Below are positions 17,412 to 25,679 of a stretch of DNA of 64,000 nucleotides, in pieces; position 1 is the stretch's first letter; every line of letters begins with the position of its first letter. The stretch lies in assembly GCF_902150035.1 (NCBI RefSeq), contig NZ_LR597501.1:186001-250000 (forward strand), written 5' to 3'. A program made the position numbers and the translations under genes. Source of the DNA: Enorma burkinafasonensis (GTDB lineage: Bacteria; Actinomycetota; Coriobacteriia; Coriobacteriales; Coriobacteriaceae). The notes under the pieces were generated by a model, which saw nothing but the letters and a program-made list of their open reading frames with translations, was not told the origin of the DNA and did no database searches.

Positions 17412-18434
17412 CTATTTCACGACGATGGAGTCGACGGCCGCCGTCACGCCCTCGATGAGCCCGGCGCGCACGGCCTCGGCCGTGGCGAGCGTGCCGTTCT
17501 TCACGGCCTCGACGGAGGTCGCGCCGTGCCCGATGAGCACGACGCCCTTGAGGCCCAGAAGGATCGCGCCGCCCTTGGCGTCGCCCGAGAGCTTGGCCTT
17601 GAGCGCGGAAAGCTCGTCCTTGAGCAGAAGCGCTGCGAGCTTGCCCTTGAGCGAGCCCAGAAGGGCGCCCTTGAGCTCGGAGAAGAGGAACTTCGCGCAG
17701 CCCTCGGTGGCCTTCAGGGCGACGTTTCCGGAAAACCCGTCGGCGACCACGACGTCATAGTCGCCCGAGACGAGGTCGCTCCCCTCGCAGTTGCCCGCGA
17801 AGCCCTCGAGGCGCCCCTTCATGAGCTTGAAGCACTCCTTGGTGAAGTGCGAGCCCTTGGAGTCCTCGGTGCCGTTGGAGAGCAGGCCGATGCGTGGGGC
17901 GGCGATGCCGCAGACCACGCGCGCGTAGGCAGCGCCCATCTGGGCGAACCGCAGCATGTCGCCCGGCTCCACATCGGGGTTCGCGCCCATGTCGCAGAAG
18001 ACCGTGAGCGCGCCCTTGCGGTTGGGGACCGCCGTGGTGATGCAGGGGCGGATGGGGTGCTGCTCGCCGTCCTCCTCGTACTTGAACGGCGTGACGTAGG
18101 CCGTGGCGGCCGCGGTGACGGCACCGGTGGCGCCGGCGGAGAAGAAGCCCTGGGCGGAGCCCTTCTTGATGGCGCGGCAGGCGACGACGATCGACGACTT
18201 GCGCTTGGACATCACGGCCTTGATGGGGTCGTCGCCCATCTCGATGACGTCGGGTGCCGCGAGCGGCTCGACGCGGTCGTGCGCCTCCGCGAAGGGGACG
18301 ACCAGCTCCTCGGGGCCGACGGCGAGCACCGTCAGCTCGGGGTCGGCGGCGACCGCCGCCAGGATGCCGTCGAGGACGACCTGGGGCTCCTCGTCCCCGC
18401 CCATCACGTCGACGGCAACACGGACCTCACTCAT
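17412..18434 (-). CDS. plsX: PlsX, phosphate acyltransferase
   Basis: Peripheral membrane enzyme that converts acyl-ACP and phosphate to acyl-phosphate, the acyl donor for PlsY in phosphatidic-acid synthesis. The 340 residues show the family start VRVAVDVMGGDEEPQVVLDG, the GLLSNGTEDSKGS block and VADGFSGNVALKATEG. The ATG at 18434 has CAAGGAG upstream; the frame opens further back through a terminator-like hairpin and is not used. It follows rpmF, the conserved order in Gram-positives, and precedes acpP. Confidence 0.97.
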   Translation of the reverse strand: MSEVRVAVDVMGGDEEPQVVLDGILAAVAADPELTVLAVGPEELVVPFAEAHDRVEPLAAPDVIEMGDDPIKAVMSKRKSSIVVACRAIKKGSAQGFFSAGATGAVTAAATAYVTPFKYEEDGEQHPIRPCITTAVPNRKGALTVFCDMGANPDVEPGDMLRFAQMGAAYARVVCGIAAPRIGLLSNGTEDSKGSHFTKECFKLMKGRLEGFAGNCEGSDLVSGDYDVVVADGFSGNVALKATEGCAKFLFSELKGALLGSLKGKLAALLLKDELSALKAKLSGDAKGGAILLGLKGVVLIGHGATSVEAVKNGTLATAEAVRAGLIEGVTAAVDSIVVK

Positions 18435-18456
18435 CGCGAAACTCCTTGAGATAGTG

Positions 18457-18481
18457 AAAAGGCCGACTCGCGAGCCGGCCT
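18457..18481 (-). terminator. Terminator/attenuator between rpmF and plsX
   Basis: On the minus strand a 9-bp stem (AGGCCGGCT / AGTCGGCCT, one G-T pair) with a CGCG loop is followed by four T. It lies between rpmF and plsX, so it probably ends some rpmF transcripts and lowers plsX expression relative to L32. The short T run suggests partial termination. Confidence 0.6.
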
Positions 18482-18556
18482 CATCGATCCTTGAAACGGC
18501 CCAGCCGCTTCCCATCGCCTGCGGTGCTACCCGAGGCGTCACCGTGCGCCGCGGCG

Positions 18557-18736
18557 CTACTCGGTGACGATGACCTCACGGTCCTTGTAGTAGCCGCAGT
18601 TGGGGCACACGTGATGCGGGAGCTTCACGGCACCGCAGCGCGGGCAGGTGGAGCGGGAGGGGGCGTCGATCTTCATGTTGGCCGAGCGACGGTTATGCGT
18701 GCGGATGCGGCCCTGCTTTTGCTTGGGTACTGGCAT
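18557..18736 (-). CDS. rpmF: Ribosomal protein L32
   Basis: A 59-residue large-subunit protein beginning MPVPKQKQGRIRTHNRRS and carrying four zinc-binding cysteines in CPRCGAVKLPHHVCPNCG, so it is the zinc-containing (C+) form. The ATG at 18736 has AAGGAAGG upstream; a longer reading from 18778 would cross the leader. A good extended -10 promoter lies 50 bp upstream. First gene of the rpmF-plsX-acpP-rnc-smc-ftsY transcription unit. Confidence 0.96.
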   Translation of the reverse strand: MPVPKQKQGRIRTHNRRSANMKIDAPSRSTCPRCGAVKLPHHVCPNCGYYKDREVIVTE

Positions 18737-18784
18737 GATGACCTTCCTTATATCTACGTACAGCGTGAATACGCGCAAGCAGTG

Positions 18785-18814
18785 ATATTAGCATACCACC
18801 TGCAAGGATGTACA
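18785..18814 (-). promoter_or_regulatory. Promoter of the rpmF-plsX operon (extended -10)
   Basis: On the minus strand, TGTACA (18814-18809), an 18-bp spacer and TAATAT (18790-18785) preceded by TGC, i.e. TGCTAATAT. The AT-rich patch stands out from its surroundings. It lies about 50 bp before the rpmF start. A hairpin with arms at 18824-18829 and 18852-18857 lies just upstream and may end yceD transcripts. Confidence 0.65.
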
Positions 18815-18887
18815 GAAGTTATTTCCTGCGATGGGCTCGACCATAGAACATGCAGGATTTCCGCACATGGCGGGGTGCAGGCGCGCC

Positions 18888-19442
18888 CTAATCGTCGAAC
18901 TTGAGGCCCTTCAGCGCCGCGAAGGGGTTGTCGTCGGCCTGGGCGCGCTCCTCGCGGGCGCGCTCGGCGCAATCGCACTGCTCGCGGTTGAGGTTGCAGC
19001 CGCACGTGGGGCACAGCCCCGCGCAGTCGGGCTTGCACAGCACCACGAACGGCGTGTCGAGCACCACGGCGTCCGAGATCGCCTCGGCGAGGTCGAGCGT
19101 GCGCTCGGGGCCGATGACGTCGAAGCCGTCCTCGAACGCCTCGGGGTCGTCGGGCTCGTCGAAGAGGTAGTACTCCTCGATCTCGCTCGCGATGTCGAGG
19201 TGCGCCGGGTCGAGGCACAGATCGCACTGGCCGACGGCCTCCGCGCGGACGATACCCGTCACGAGCACGCCGTCGCCGGTGTGCGTGAGCACGACGTCGT
19301 AGGAGACGCCGTGGGGCAGCGCGAACTCCTTGTCGCCCACCCGGTAGGAGACGGCGTCGATGGTGCCCGCGAGCGGGTAGCTGTCACCGGGGTTCTCGAG
19401 GTGGTCGGCGAGCGGGATGCGCACCGCTTCGAAGAGCGCCAT
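18888..19442 (-). CDS. yceD: YceD/DUF177-family cysteine-rich protein
   Basis: A 184-residue acidic protein of the DUF177 family, which is linked to 23S rRNA/large-subunit biogenesis and is nearly always beside rpmF. Six or more cysteines form probable metal pairs: CDLC in the middle and CKPDCAGLCPTCGCN with CDC near the end. The ATG at 19442 follows the preceding stop by one base (TAACATG), suggesting translational coupling; a GTG at 19454 is a less likely start. The C-terminal segment ends in FAALKGLKFDD. The next gene, rpmF, has its own promoter 150 bp on. Confidence 0.85.
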   Translation of the reverse strand: MALFEAVRIPLADHLENPGDSYPLAGTIDAVSYRVGDKEFALPHGVSYDVVLTHTGDGVLVTGIVRAEAVGQCDLCLDPAHLDIASEIEEYYLFDEPDDPEAFEDGFDVIGPERTLDLAEAISDAVVLDTPFVVLCKPDCAGLCPTCGCNLNREQCDCAERAREERAQADDNPFAALKGLKFDD

Positions 19443-19443
19443 G

Positions 19444-19944
19444 TTACCAGGCACCGTTCTGGGCGTTGTTGGCGCCCTCGTTGAGCTGCTGGCGGCAGCG
19501 GGCGACGGTGTTGGTGAGGCTCTTCAGGTTCTCCTCGAGATGCGTGAAGACCTGCTCGGCGTAGTCCTCGGCGGCGTATCGGGTCTCGCGCTCGTACTGC
19601 TGGGCGCGGTCGCGGATGTCGTCTGCCTGCTGCTGGGCGAGGCGGACGATCTCCTGCTCGCCGGCGATGGTCAGGGCCTGCTGCTGGGCGTCGGCGATGA
19701 TGGAGTCCGCCTGGGCGGTCGCCGAGGCGAGCAGCTCGTCGCGTTCCTTCAGGATGCGGCGGGACTTCTGCCACTCGTCGGGGTAGCTCATGCGGATCTC
19801 GTCGAGGATGTTGTAGAAGACGTCGGCCTCGATGACCTTGAACTGCGCGTTCTTGCCGAACGGCGGCTTGGCCTCCTCGATGAGGGCTTCGAGCTCCTCG
19901 ACCAGGCTCACGATTCTGTCGCCCGGAAAGTTCTCGCCCGGCAT
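19444..19944 (-). CDS. SepIVA/DivIVA-like coiled-coil protein
   Basis: A 166-residue soluble protein with an N-terminal DivIVA-like segment (GDRIVSLVEELEALIEEAKPP) and a long Gln/Ala/Glu-rich coiled coil from about residue 60 to 150, resembling ATP-synthase b-type helices. No TM segment is seen. In mycobacteria the gene beside the DUF177 gene is SepIVA, a septum-localised DivIVA-like protein needed for division; the same order, with coaD and rsmD upstream and yceD downstream, is seen here. The ATG at 19944 has GAGGAG upstream. The assignment rests on synteny and coiled-coil type, not on a catalytic motif. Confidence 0.65.
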   Translation of the reverse strand: MPGENFPGDRIVSLVEELEALIEEAKPPFGKNAQFKVIEADVFYNILDEIRMSYPDEWQKSRRILKERDELLASATAQADSIIADAQQQALTIAGEQEIVRLAQQQADDIRDRAQQYERETRYAAEDYAEQVFTHLEENLKSLTNTVARCRQQLNEGANNAQNGAW

Positions 19945-20001
19945 CGGATCTCCTCTCGTAGGGTACGTGTCAATCTGTCATGGTACCACATGGTACCCCG
20001 G

Positions 20002-20517
20002 CTACGAGGCGAAGCGGCGCTTGAGCGCGCGGACCACGTTCTCGGGGACGAATTCCGACACATCTCCACCAAACGACGCGATCTGGCGCACCACCGAGGA
20101 CGAGAGGTAGCCGTACTGCGGGGAGCTCATGACGAAGATCGACTCGAGCTCGGCATCCAACCGATAGTTCAGGTCAGCCTGCTGGAGCTCGTACTCGAAG
20201 TCGGTCATCGCGCGCAGGCCCTTGACGACCGCGCCGGCGCCCACCTCGCGGGCGAAGTCCACAAGCAGCCCCGTGAACGGCCGGACCTCGACTTTGGACA
20301 GGTCATCGTAGGCGGAAAGCGCCTCGCGGGCGAGCTCCACGCGCTCGTCGAGCGTGAAGGTGGTGCCCACGCCGTTCTTGCCGAGCGACGCGGCGACGGC
20401 GACGGTCACGCGCGGGCAGATGCGGCTCGCCCGGCGCACGACGTCGACGTGGCCGAAGGTGATGGGGTCGAAGGTGCCCGGCACGAGCACGTGCTCTATC
20501 CTGTCTGCCATGGCCAT
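20002..20517 (-). CDS. coaD: Phosphopantetheine adenylyltransferase
   Basis: Catalyses the fourth step of coenzyme A synthesis, adenylating 4'-phosphopantetheine. The 171 residues include the nucleotidyltransferase motif GTFDPITFGHVDVV and the C-terminal ISSSxV-like element YLSSSVVRQIASFGG, plus KGLRAMTDFEYELQ. The ATG at 20517 overlaps the rsmD stop by one base (TGATG), with AAGGA eight bases upstream; another ATG lies at 20511. The rsmD-coaD pair is widely conserved. Confidence 0.97.
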   Translation of the reverse strand: MAMADRIEHVLVPGTFDPITFGHVDVVRRASRICPRVTVAVAASLGKNGVGTTFTLDERVELAREALSAYDDLSKVEVRPFTGLLVDFAREVGAGAVVKGLRAMTDFEYELQQADLNYRLDAELESIFVMSSPQYGYLSSSVVRQIASFGGDVSEFVPENVVRALKRRFAS

Positions 20518-21116
20518 CACGAAGATCCTTCCTGGTCCGGTTGCATGGTGGGGCGGAGCACGTCGATCGAGGTGCCCCCGTAGCGCTTGGACTTCACGCA
20601 CGCGAAGCCGCGGGGCACCGCGCCCGCGCGCTCGCTCGCGCGCTCGCTCAGCACGACGGCGCCCGGTGCGATGAGCCCGCGGTCCGCGAGCGCCTCGAGC
20701 AGCTGCTCGGCCGGTGCGGGCCCGAGCGCGTAGGGCGGGTCGATGAGTACGACATCGAAGGGGCCGCCCGGCACCCGGCCGCGCGCGACCGCGGCGAGCA
20801 CGTCGGCCGTGACCACGGTCCAGCTCCCCCGCTCGGCACCGAGCGTCTCGAGGTTGCGCCTGATGAGGGCTGCCGCACGCCGGTCGCTATCGAAGAACGT
20901 GGCGTGCGCCGCCCCGCGCGAGAGCAGCTCGATGCCGAGCGCGCCCGAGCCCCCGAAGGCGTCGAGCACGCGCGCGCCCTCGATGCCCTCGTCGAGCGCC
21001 GAGATCGCGATCGACGCGCACGCCTCGCGCACGCGGTCGGTCGTGGGCCGCGTGACCGCGCGCCCTGTGGGCTCGGCGAGCTTCCTGCCGCGCCAGATGC
21101 CTCCGACGATCCTCAT
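20517..21116 (-). CDS. rsmD: RsmD, 16S rRNA (guanine-966-N2)-methyltransferase
   Basis: SAM-dependent methyltransferase acting on the assembled small subunit. The 199 residues begin MRIVGGIWRGRKL, with the SAM-binding block VLDAFGGSGALGIELLSRGA and the catalytic motif DPPY in VVLIDPPYALGP. The ATG at 21116 overlaps the recG stop (ATGA), so translation is coupled on both sides. Longer upstream readings lie inside recG. Confidence 0.95.
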   Translation of the reverse strand: MRIVGGIWRGRKLAEPTGRAVTRPTTDRVREACASIAISALDEGIEGARVLDAFGGSGALGIELLSRGAAHATFFDSDRRAAALIRRNLETLGAERGSWTVVTADVLAAVARGRVPGGPFDVVLIDPPYALGPAPAEQLLEALADRGLIAPGAVVLSERASERAGAVPRGFACVKSKRYGGTSIDVLRPTMQPDQEGSS

Positions 21117-23299
21117 CCCCCACTCACCTCTCTGAACACGTCGCCGTAGCGCCTGATGACCTCGTGGCGGAGCGGGAGCGTGGGCCGGGCGGCAAGCGTC
21201 GGCGCGTAGCGCAGGAGCTCGACCGCGTCGTCGTGGGCGGCCTCGATGAGCTCGCCGTCGGCATCGAGATCGACGAAGCGCAAGGTGACGCCGCCGTGCT
21301 GCCTCAGGCCCAAGATCTCGCCCTCGTGCCTGAGGCGCAGGTCCAGCTCGGCGAGCTCGAAGCCGTCCGCGGTGCGCTCGAGCGCCTCCAGGCGCTCCTG
21401 GGCCGTCGAGCGCGCGCCGCTCCCCTTCGCATGCGTCATGATATAGCACTCCCCCGCCCAGCGCCCGCGGCCCACGCGGCCGCGGAGCTGATGGAGGGTC
21501 GCGAGACCGAAGCGCTCCCCGTCCTCGATGACCATGACCGTGGCCTCCGGCACGTCGACGCCCACCTCGACGACGGTGGTCGAGACCAGGATCTCAACCT
21601 CGCCGGTCCTGAAGGCGTCGATCACGCGGTCCTTCTCGGCGTTGGCGAGCCTGCCGTGGAGCGCCGCCACCTTCGCCTCGGGAAAGGCCCGCTCGAGCCG
21701 CTCGAGCTCCGTGGTCACGCTGTGCAGGCGCGCCTTGGGCTGCTCGGCGCCGTTCTCCGCGACGGCGAGGCCGGGCACGTCCTCGAGCTCGCCGGCGTCG
21801 TCACCGTCCTCCACGAGCGGGCAGATCACGTAGGCGCGCCGCCCCGCGCCGAGCGCCTCGCGGATCGCCCCGTAGGCGATGTCGCGGTTGCGCTCGGTGA
21901 GCACCCGCGTGGTGACGCCCGCGCCGGCGTTCGGCCGCGTGCGGATGACGCTCGTGTCGAGGTCGCCGTAGACGGACAGGGCGAGCGTGCGCGGGATGGG
22001 CGTGGCGGTCATGACGAGCAGGTCGGCGCCGGGGCCCTTGGAGCGCAGGGCGTTGCGCTGCCCCACGCCGAAGCGGTGCTGCTCGTCGATCACGACGAGC
22101 GAGAGCCGCGCGAAGGTGACGTCCTCGGAGAGGACGGCATGCGTGCCGAAGAGCACCGTGAGGGTGCCCGCCGCGGCCTCGGCGGTGATGTGGGCGCGCT
22201 CGCGGGCGGGCGTGGCCCCGGTGAGGAGCGCCCACCGTATGCCCGCCGCATCGAGCAGGGGCCCGCACTTCACGGCGTACTGCCCGGCGAGCACGCCCGT
22301 CGGCGCCATGACGCACGCCTGCGTCCCGGTATCGGCGACCGCGGCCAGCGCGACGCAGGCGACCGCGGTCTTGCCGGTGCCCACGTCACCCAGAAGCAGC
22401 CGGTTCATGATGCGCTCACCCGAGGACATGTCGGTGAGGATATCGCGGGCGGCCGCCTCCTGCTCCTCGGTGAGCGTGAAGGGCAGCGCGGCGCGCAGGG
22501 CCTCGACGTGGCTTCCCGGCGTGTGGGCGACGCCGGCGATGCCGAGCAGGTTGCAGTCGTTGCGCAGGCGCAGCGCCAACTGGAGGTAGAGCAGCTCGTC
22601 GTAGGCGAGCCGCTCGCGGGCGCGGTCGCGCTCGACGAAATCGACGGGGAAATGGATGGCCCTGAGCGCGGCGGAGGCGCTCATGAGGCCGCGGCGGGCA
22701 CGCAGCCGTGCGGGCAGCGCGTCGATAAGGCCCGCCACCCCGGCGAGCGCGCCGGAGACGATCCGGCGCATCCAGGCGACCGATATGCCCTCGCCAACCG
22801 GGTGCACGGGCATGATCGTGCCCGACTGCGCGCGCTCGTCGAGCTTCTCGAAGTGCGGCGAGGACATCTGCTTGAACCCGTAGGCGAACTCGACCTTGCC
22901 CATCACGGCGAGCCGGTCGCCCTGGGAGAGGTCGCGGGCGATCCAGGGCTGCTTGAAGAAGGCTACCTGCAGGACGCCCGTCCCGTCGACGAGGGACACC
23001 TCCACCACGGAGAGCCGCGGCCGGGGGCGCTTCTCGCGCACCCGGTCGACCGTCGCGACGACGGTCGCGACCTGCCCGAGCGGCGCCTCCTCGATGGTGT
23101 AGGCGTGGCTGAAGTCGAGATAGCGGCGGGGAACTCGCATGAGCAGGTCGCCCACCGTGTCCACGCCGAGCCTGCGCAGGGCCTCCTCGCGCGCGCCCGA
23201 GACGTACTTCAGGCGCGCGACGTCCTCGTCGAGCATGGAGGCGCGCAAAAGACGGCCCGCGACGCGGGGCACCGCGTAGCGGGCGGTCTCGTGTTCCAT
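21113..23299 (-). CDS. recG: RecG, ATP-dependent DNA helicase
   Basis: Branch-migrating helicase that remodels stalled forks and Holliday junctions. The 728 residues show the wedge/OB domain (about 60-230), then the SF2 motor: Walker A LLGDVGTGKTAVA, motif II VIDEQHRFGVGQR (DEQH), motif III TATPIP, and motifs V-VI with TTVVEVGVDVPEA and QLRGRVGRG. The ATG at 23299 has a weak GGGGT-type ribosome site 11 bp from the fakA stop; an in-frame ATG lies 18 residues on. It overlaps rsmD by four bases. Confidence 0.97.
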   Translation of the reverse strand: MEHETARYAVPRVAGRLLRASMLDEDVARLKYVSGAREEALRRLGVDTVGDLLMRVPRRYLDFSHAYTIEEAPLGQVATVVATVDRVREKRPRPRLSVVEVSLVDGTGVLQVAFFKQPWIARDLSQGDRLAVMGKVEFAYGFKQMSSPHFEKLDERAQSGTIMPVHPVGEGISVAWMRRIVSGALAGVAGLIDALPARLRARRGLMSASAALRAIHFPVDFVERDRARERLAYDELLYLQLALRLRNDCNLLGIAGVAHTPGSHVEALRAALPFTLTEEQEAAARDILTDMSSGERIMNRLLLGDVGTGKTAVACVALAAVADTGTQACVMAPTGVLAGQYAVKCGPLLDAAGIRWALLTGATPARERAHITAEAAAGTLTVLFGTHAVLSEDVTFARLSLVVIDEQHRFGVGQRNALRSKGPGADLLVMTATPIPRTLALSVYGDLDTSVIRTRPNAGAGVTTRVLTERNRDIAYGAIREALGAGRRAYVICPLVEDGDDAGELEDVPGLAVAENGAEQPKARLHSVTTELERLERAFPEAKVAALHGRLANAEKDRVIDAFRTGEVEILVSTTVVEVGVDVPEATVMVIEDGERFGLATLHQLRGRVGRGRWAGECYIMTHAKGSGARSTAQERLEALERTADGFELAELDLRLRHEGEILGLRQHGGVTLRFVDLDADGELIEAAHDDAVELLRYAPTLAARPTLPLRHEVIRRYGDVFREVSGG

Positions 23300-23310
23300 G
23301 GACCCCGTGC

Positions 23311-24975
23311 CTACTCGATCGAGAAGATGACGGGGTACAGCGGCTGCTCGCCGCGGTGCGAATCGATCTCGAGGTCGGGCTGGGCCTCCTCGATGGCGGC
23401 GATCAGGTCCTCGAAGTCCTCGTCGGACATGTCGGCGCCGGCGAGGATGGTGAGGGAGTCGCCCTCCTCGTCCTCCTGCATGCGGTTGATGCACTCGAGG
23501 GTGACCTGCTTGACGTCGGAGCCGACCACCTCGATGGAGCCGGAGACGATGCCCATGACGTCACCCGCGTGGATCGGTGAGCCGTCGGCGGCGGACGAGT
23601 CGCGGACGGCGGTGGTGACCTCCCCGTCGCGGACCTCGCCGATGGCCTCGGTCATCGCGGCGACCGCGTCCTCGAGCGAGGAGTCGGGAAGCACCGCGAA
23701 CAGCGCGCTGAAGGCCTGCGGCACGGTCTTGGTGGGCACCACCGCGACCCGCTTGTCCTCGCAGGCGCTCGCGGCGGCCTCGGCGGCCATGCGGATGTTG
23801 CCGTTGTCGGGCAGGATGATGACCGCCTCGGCGTTGACGCGCATCACCGCGTCGAGCAGGTCGGCGGTGGAGGGGTTCATGGTCTGGCCGCCCGAGACGA
23901 CCACGTCGACGCCGAGCGACTCCAGGATCTCGGCCTCGCCCGAGCCGGCGGCGACGGCGACGAAGCCGAGCGGCTTGGCCGGCGCGGCGGGGGCGCCGTC
24001 CTGGTCCTCATGGATCTTGGCGGTGCGCTCGGCGCTCTCCATGTCCATGTTGTGGATGAACACCTCGTAGATCTGGCCGAGCTGGAGCATGTGCTCGAGC
24101 ACGAGGTTGGGCGTGTTGCTGTGCACGTGGATCTTGTAGTCGGGGTACGACCCCACGAGGAGCTCGCAGTCGCCCATGGAGGCGAGGAACGCCAGGCACT
24201 CGTCCTCGTCGAAGGGGGCGTCGGCCTTGAAGAGGAACTCGTTGCAGTAGCGGTACTCCGAGCCCTCCCAGTCGTCGTTCGCCTCGATCTTCACCTGGGC
24301 GAGCGCGCCCTCGCGCGCCGAGTCCGCATCGAAGGTGGCCGAGAACTCCTCGACCTTGACCGTGGAGCGGCCGAGCGCCGCGGCGACGAAGTTCTCGAGG
24401 AAGATCGCGAAGCCGAACGCGCCGGAGTCCACGACGCCGTTCTCCTTGAGCACGGGGAGCAGGTCGGGCGTGCGGGCGACCGACTCGTACGCCTCGACGA
24501 CGATGGCGTCGAGCGTCTCCTCCACCGAGTCGCGCGCCTTCTCGCAGGCGTCGGCGCGGGAGGAGATGTCGCGCAGCACGGTGAGAATCGTGCCCTCGAC
24601 CGGCTTGCGGACGGCCTTGAAGGCGACCTTCACCGAGCGGCGGAGCGCCTGGGCGATGTCGGCGGACGAGACGGGGTCGGTCGCGCCGATGAGACCCTCG
24701 GCCACGCCGCGCAGGATCTGGGAGGTGATGACGCCCGAGTTGCCGCGCGCGCCCATGAGCGACCCGTGGGTGATGGCGCCCGCGATGGCCTCCATGTCGG
24801 CGTCGGCGGGCAGCGCCGCGAGCTCCTTCACGACCGAGGCGAGCGTGAGCGACATGTTGGTGCCGGTGTCGCCGTCGGGCACCGGGAAGACGTTCAGCTT
24901 GTTGATGTCCTCGGACTTATCGGATACCGCGGCGGCGGCGATGGGAAAGCAGGTTCGGATGGTCTTCGCAATCAT
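23311..24975 (-). CDS. fakA: FakA-like fatty acid kinase (DAK/DhaL domain)
   Basis: ATP-binding subunit of a fatty-acid kinase that phosphorylates acyl chains held by a DegV-family FakB partner. The 554 residues contain an N-terminal DhaL domain with FPVPDGDTGTN (Mg-ATP aspartates) and GARGNSGVITSQILRG, followed by the FakA middle and C-terminal domains. FakB is not in the window. The asp23-fakA-recG order is common in Gram-positives. The ATG at 24975 has GGAG ten bases upstream. Acyl-phosphate made here could feed PlsY alongside the PlsX product. Confidence 0.9.
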   Translation of the reverse strand: MIAKTIRTCFPIAAAAVSDKSEDINKLNVFPVPDGDTGTNMSLTLASVVKELAALPADADMEAIAGAITHGSLMGARGNSGVITSQILRGVAEGLIGATDPVSSADIAQALRRSVKVAFKAVRKPVEGTILTVLRDISSRADACEKARDSVEETLDAIVVEAYESVARTPDLLPVLKENGVVDSGAFGFAIFLENFVAAALGRSTVKVEEFSATFDADSAREGALAQVKIEANDDWEGSEYRYCNEFLFKADAPFDEDECLAFLASMGDCELLVGSYPDYKIHVHSNTPNLVLEHMLQLGQIYEVFIHNMDMESAERTAKIHEDQDGAPAAPAKPLGFVAVAAGSGEAEILESLGVDVVVSGGQTMNPSTADLLDAVMRVNAEAVIILPDNGNIRMAAEAAASACEDKRVAVVPTKTVPQAFSALFAVLPDSSLEDAVAAMTEAIGEVRDGEVTTAVRDSSAADGSPIHAGDVMGIVSGSIEVVGSDVKQVTLECINRMQEDEEGDSLTILAGADMSDEDFEDLIAAIEEAQPDLEIDSHRGEQPLYPVIFSIE

Positions 24976-25023
24976 CAGCGTGTATCTCCGTCTATCGTTC
25001 GTGGTGAGGCTGCCGCGCGGGCA

Positions 25024-25377
25024 CTAGGCGCGGTTCTTGAGGGCATCGACGTGGATGATGACCTTCAGGTGGGCAGGGTCGATCTGCGCGATCTCCTGGA
25101 GGGTGAACGCCACGGCGCTCGAGAGGTTCTCGCAGACGGACTTCATGTTGACGCCGCTCTCCAGCACCACGTGGAGGTCGACGAGCAGCCCCTCGTCGGT
25201 GGTCGAGACGAGCACGCCCTTGCGCAGGCGCTGGCCCGCGAGCAGGCGCACGCTCTCCGCGCCCTGCAGCTGCTCGGCCATGCCCACCACGCCGTAGCAG
25301 GACATGGCGGCGTAACCGGCGATATCGGCGATGACGTCGTTGGAGACGCTGAGGCTTCCGCAAATGATCTCTGGCAC
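25024..25377 (-). CDS. Asp23/Gls24 family envelope-stress protein (YloU-like)
   Basis: A 117-residue protein of the Asp23/YloU family, small alkaline-shock-type proteins of uncertain function, some linked to the membrane. The family features are the ISVSNDVIADIAGYAAMSCYGVVGM-type N-terminal half and the VHVDALKNRA-like end. The start is GTG at 25377 with AAGGAG six bases upstream. The gene directly precedes fakA (48 bp), the usual pairing. Confidence 0.9.
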   Translation of the reverse strand: MPEIICGSLSVSNDVIADIAGYAAMSCYGVVGMAEQLQGAESVRLLAGQRLRKGVLVSTTDEGLLVDLHVVLESGVNMKSVCENLSSAVAFTLQEIAQIDPAHLKVIIHVDALKNRA

Positions 25378-25679
25378 TGGTAGCTCCTTATCTGATGCGC
25401 ACGCATCGACACGGGGAATCGACCGTTAATCCTAAGTATCTTACTACGACGCCCGGCGCGGTGCAGCTCAAATCGGCGGGTCGGCCGCCCGCTCAGGTTT
25501 TCTTCAAGCACTCCTTCCGCCGGCGGCCGGGCGCCCCCGGAGATGCACTCGGGATGTGGGGGCGCAGGCGCGCGGGTACCGCGGCGCTTCCCATTAGGTA
25601 TCCTTACGAACCGTTAAGTATATGTTCAGCATTTCTAAAGCAATGCGCGGCATCCAGCCGCTCGACCGTTAGGAGCCCC
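25378..25679. other. 302-bp divergent gap between asp23 and murT
   Basis: Holds the upstream regions of asp23 (minus) and murT (plus). AT-rich patches at 25428-25446 and 25590-25640 (e.g. TTAAGTATATG near 25614) are the likely promoter areas, but I cannot name hexamers with confidence. No repeat, RNA gene or plausible small gene was seen. Confidence 0.5.
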
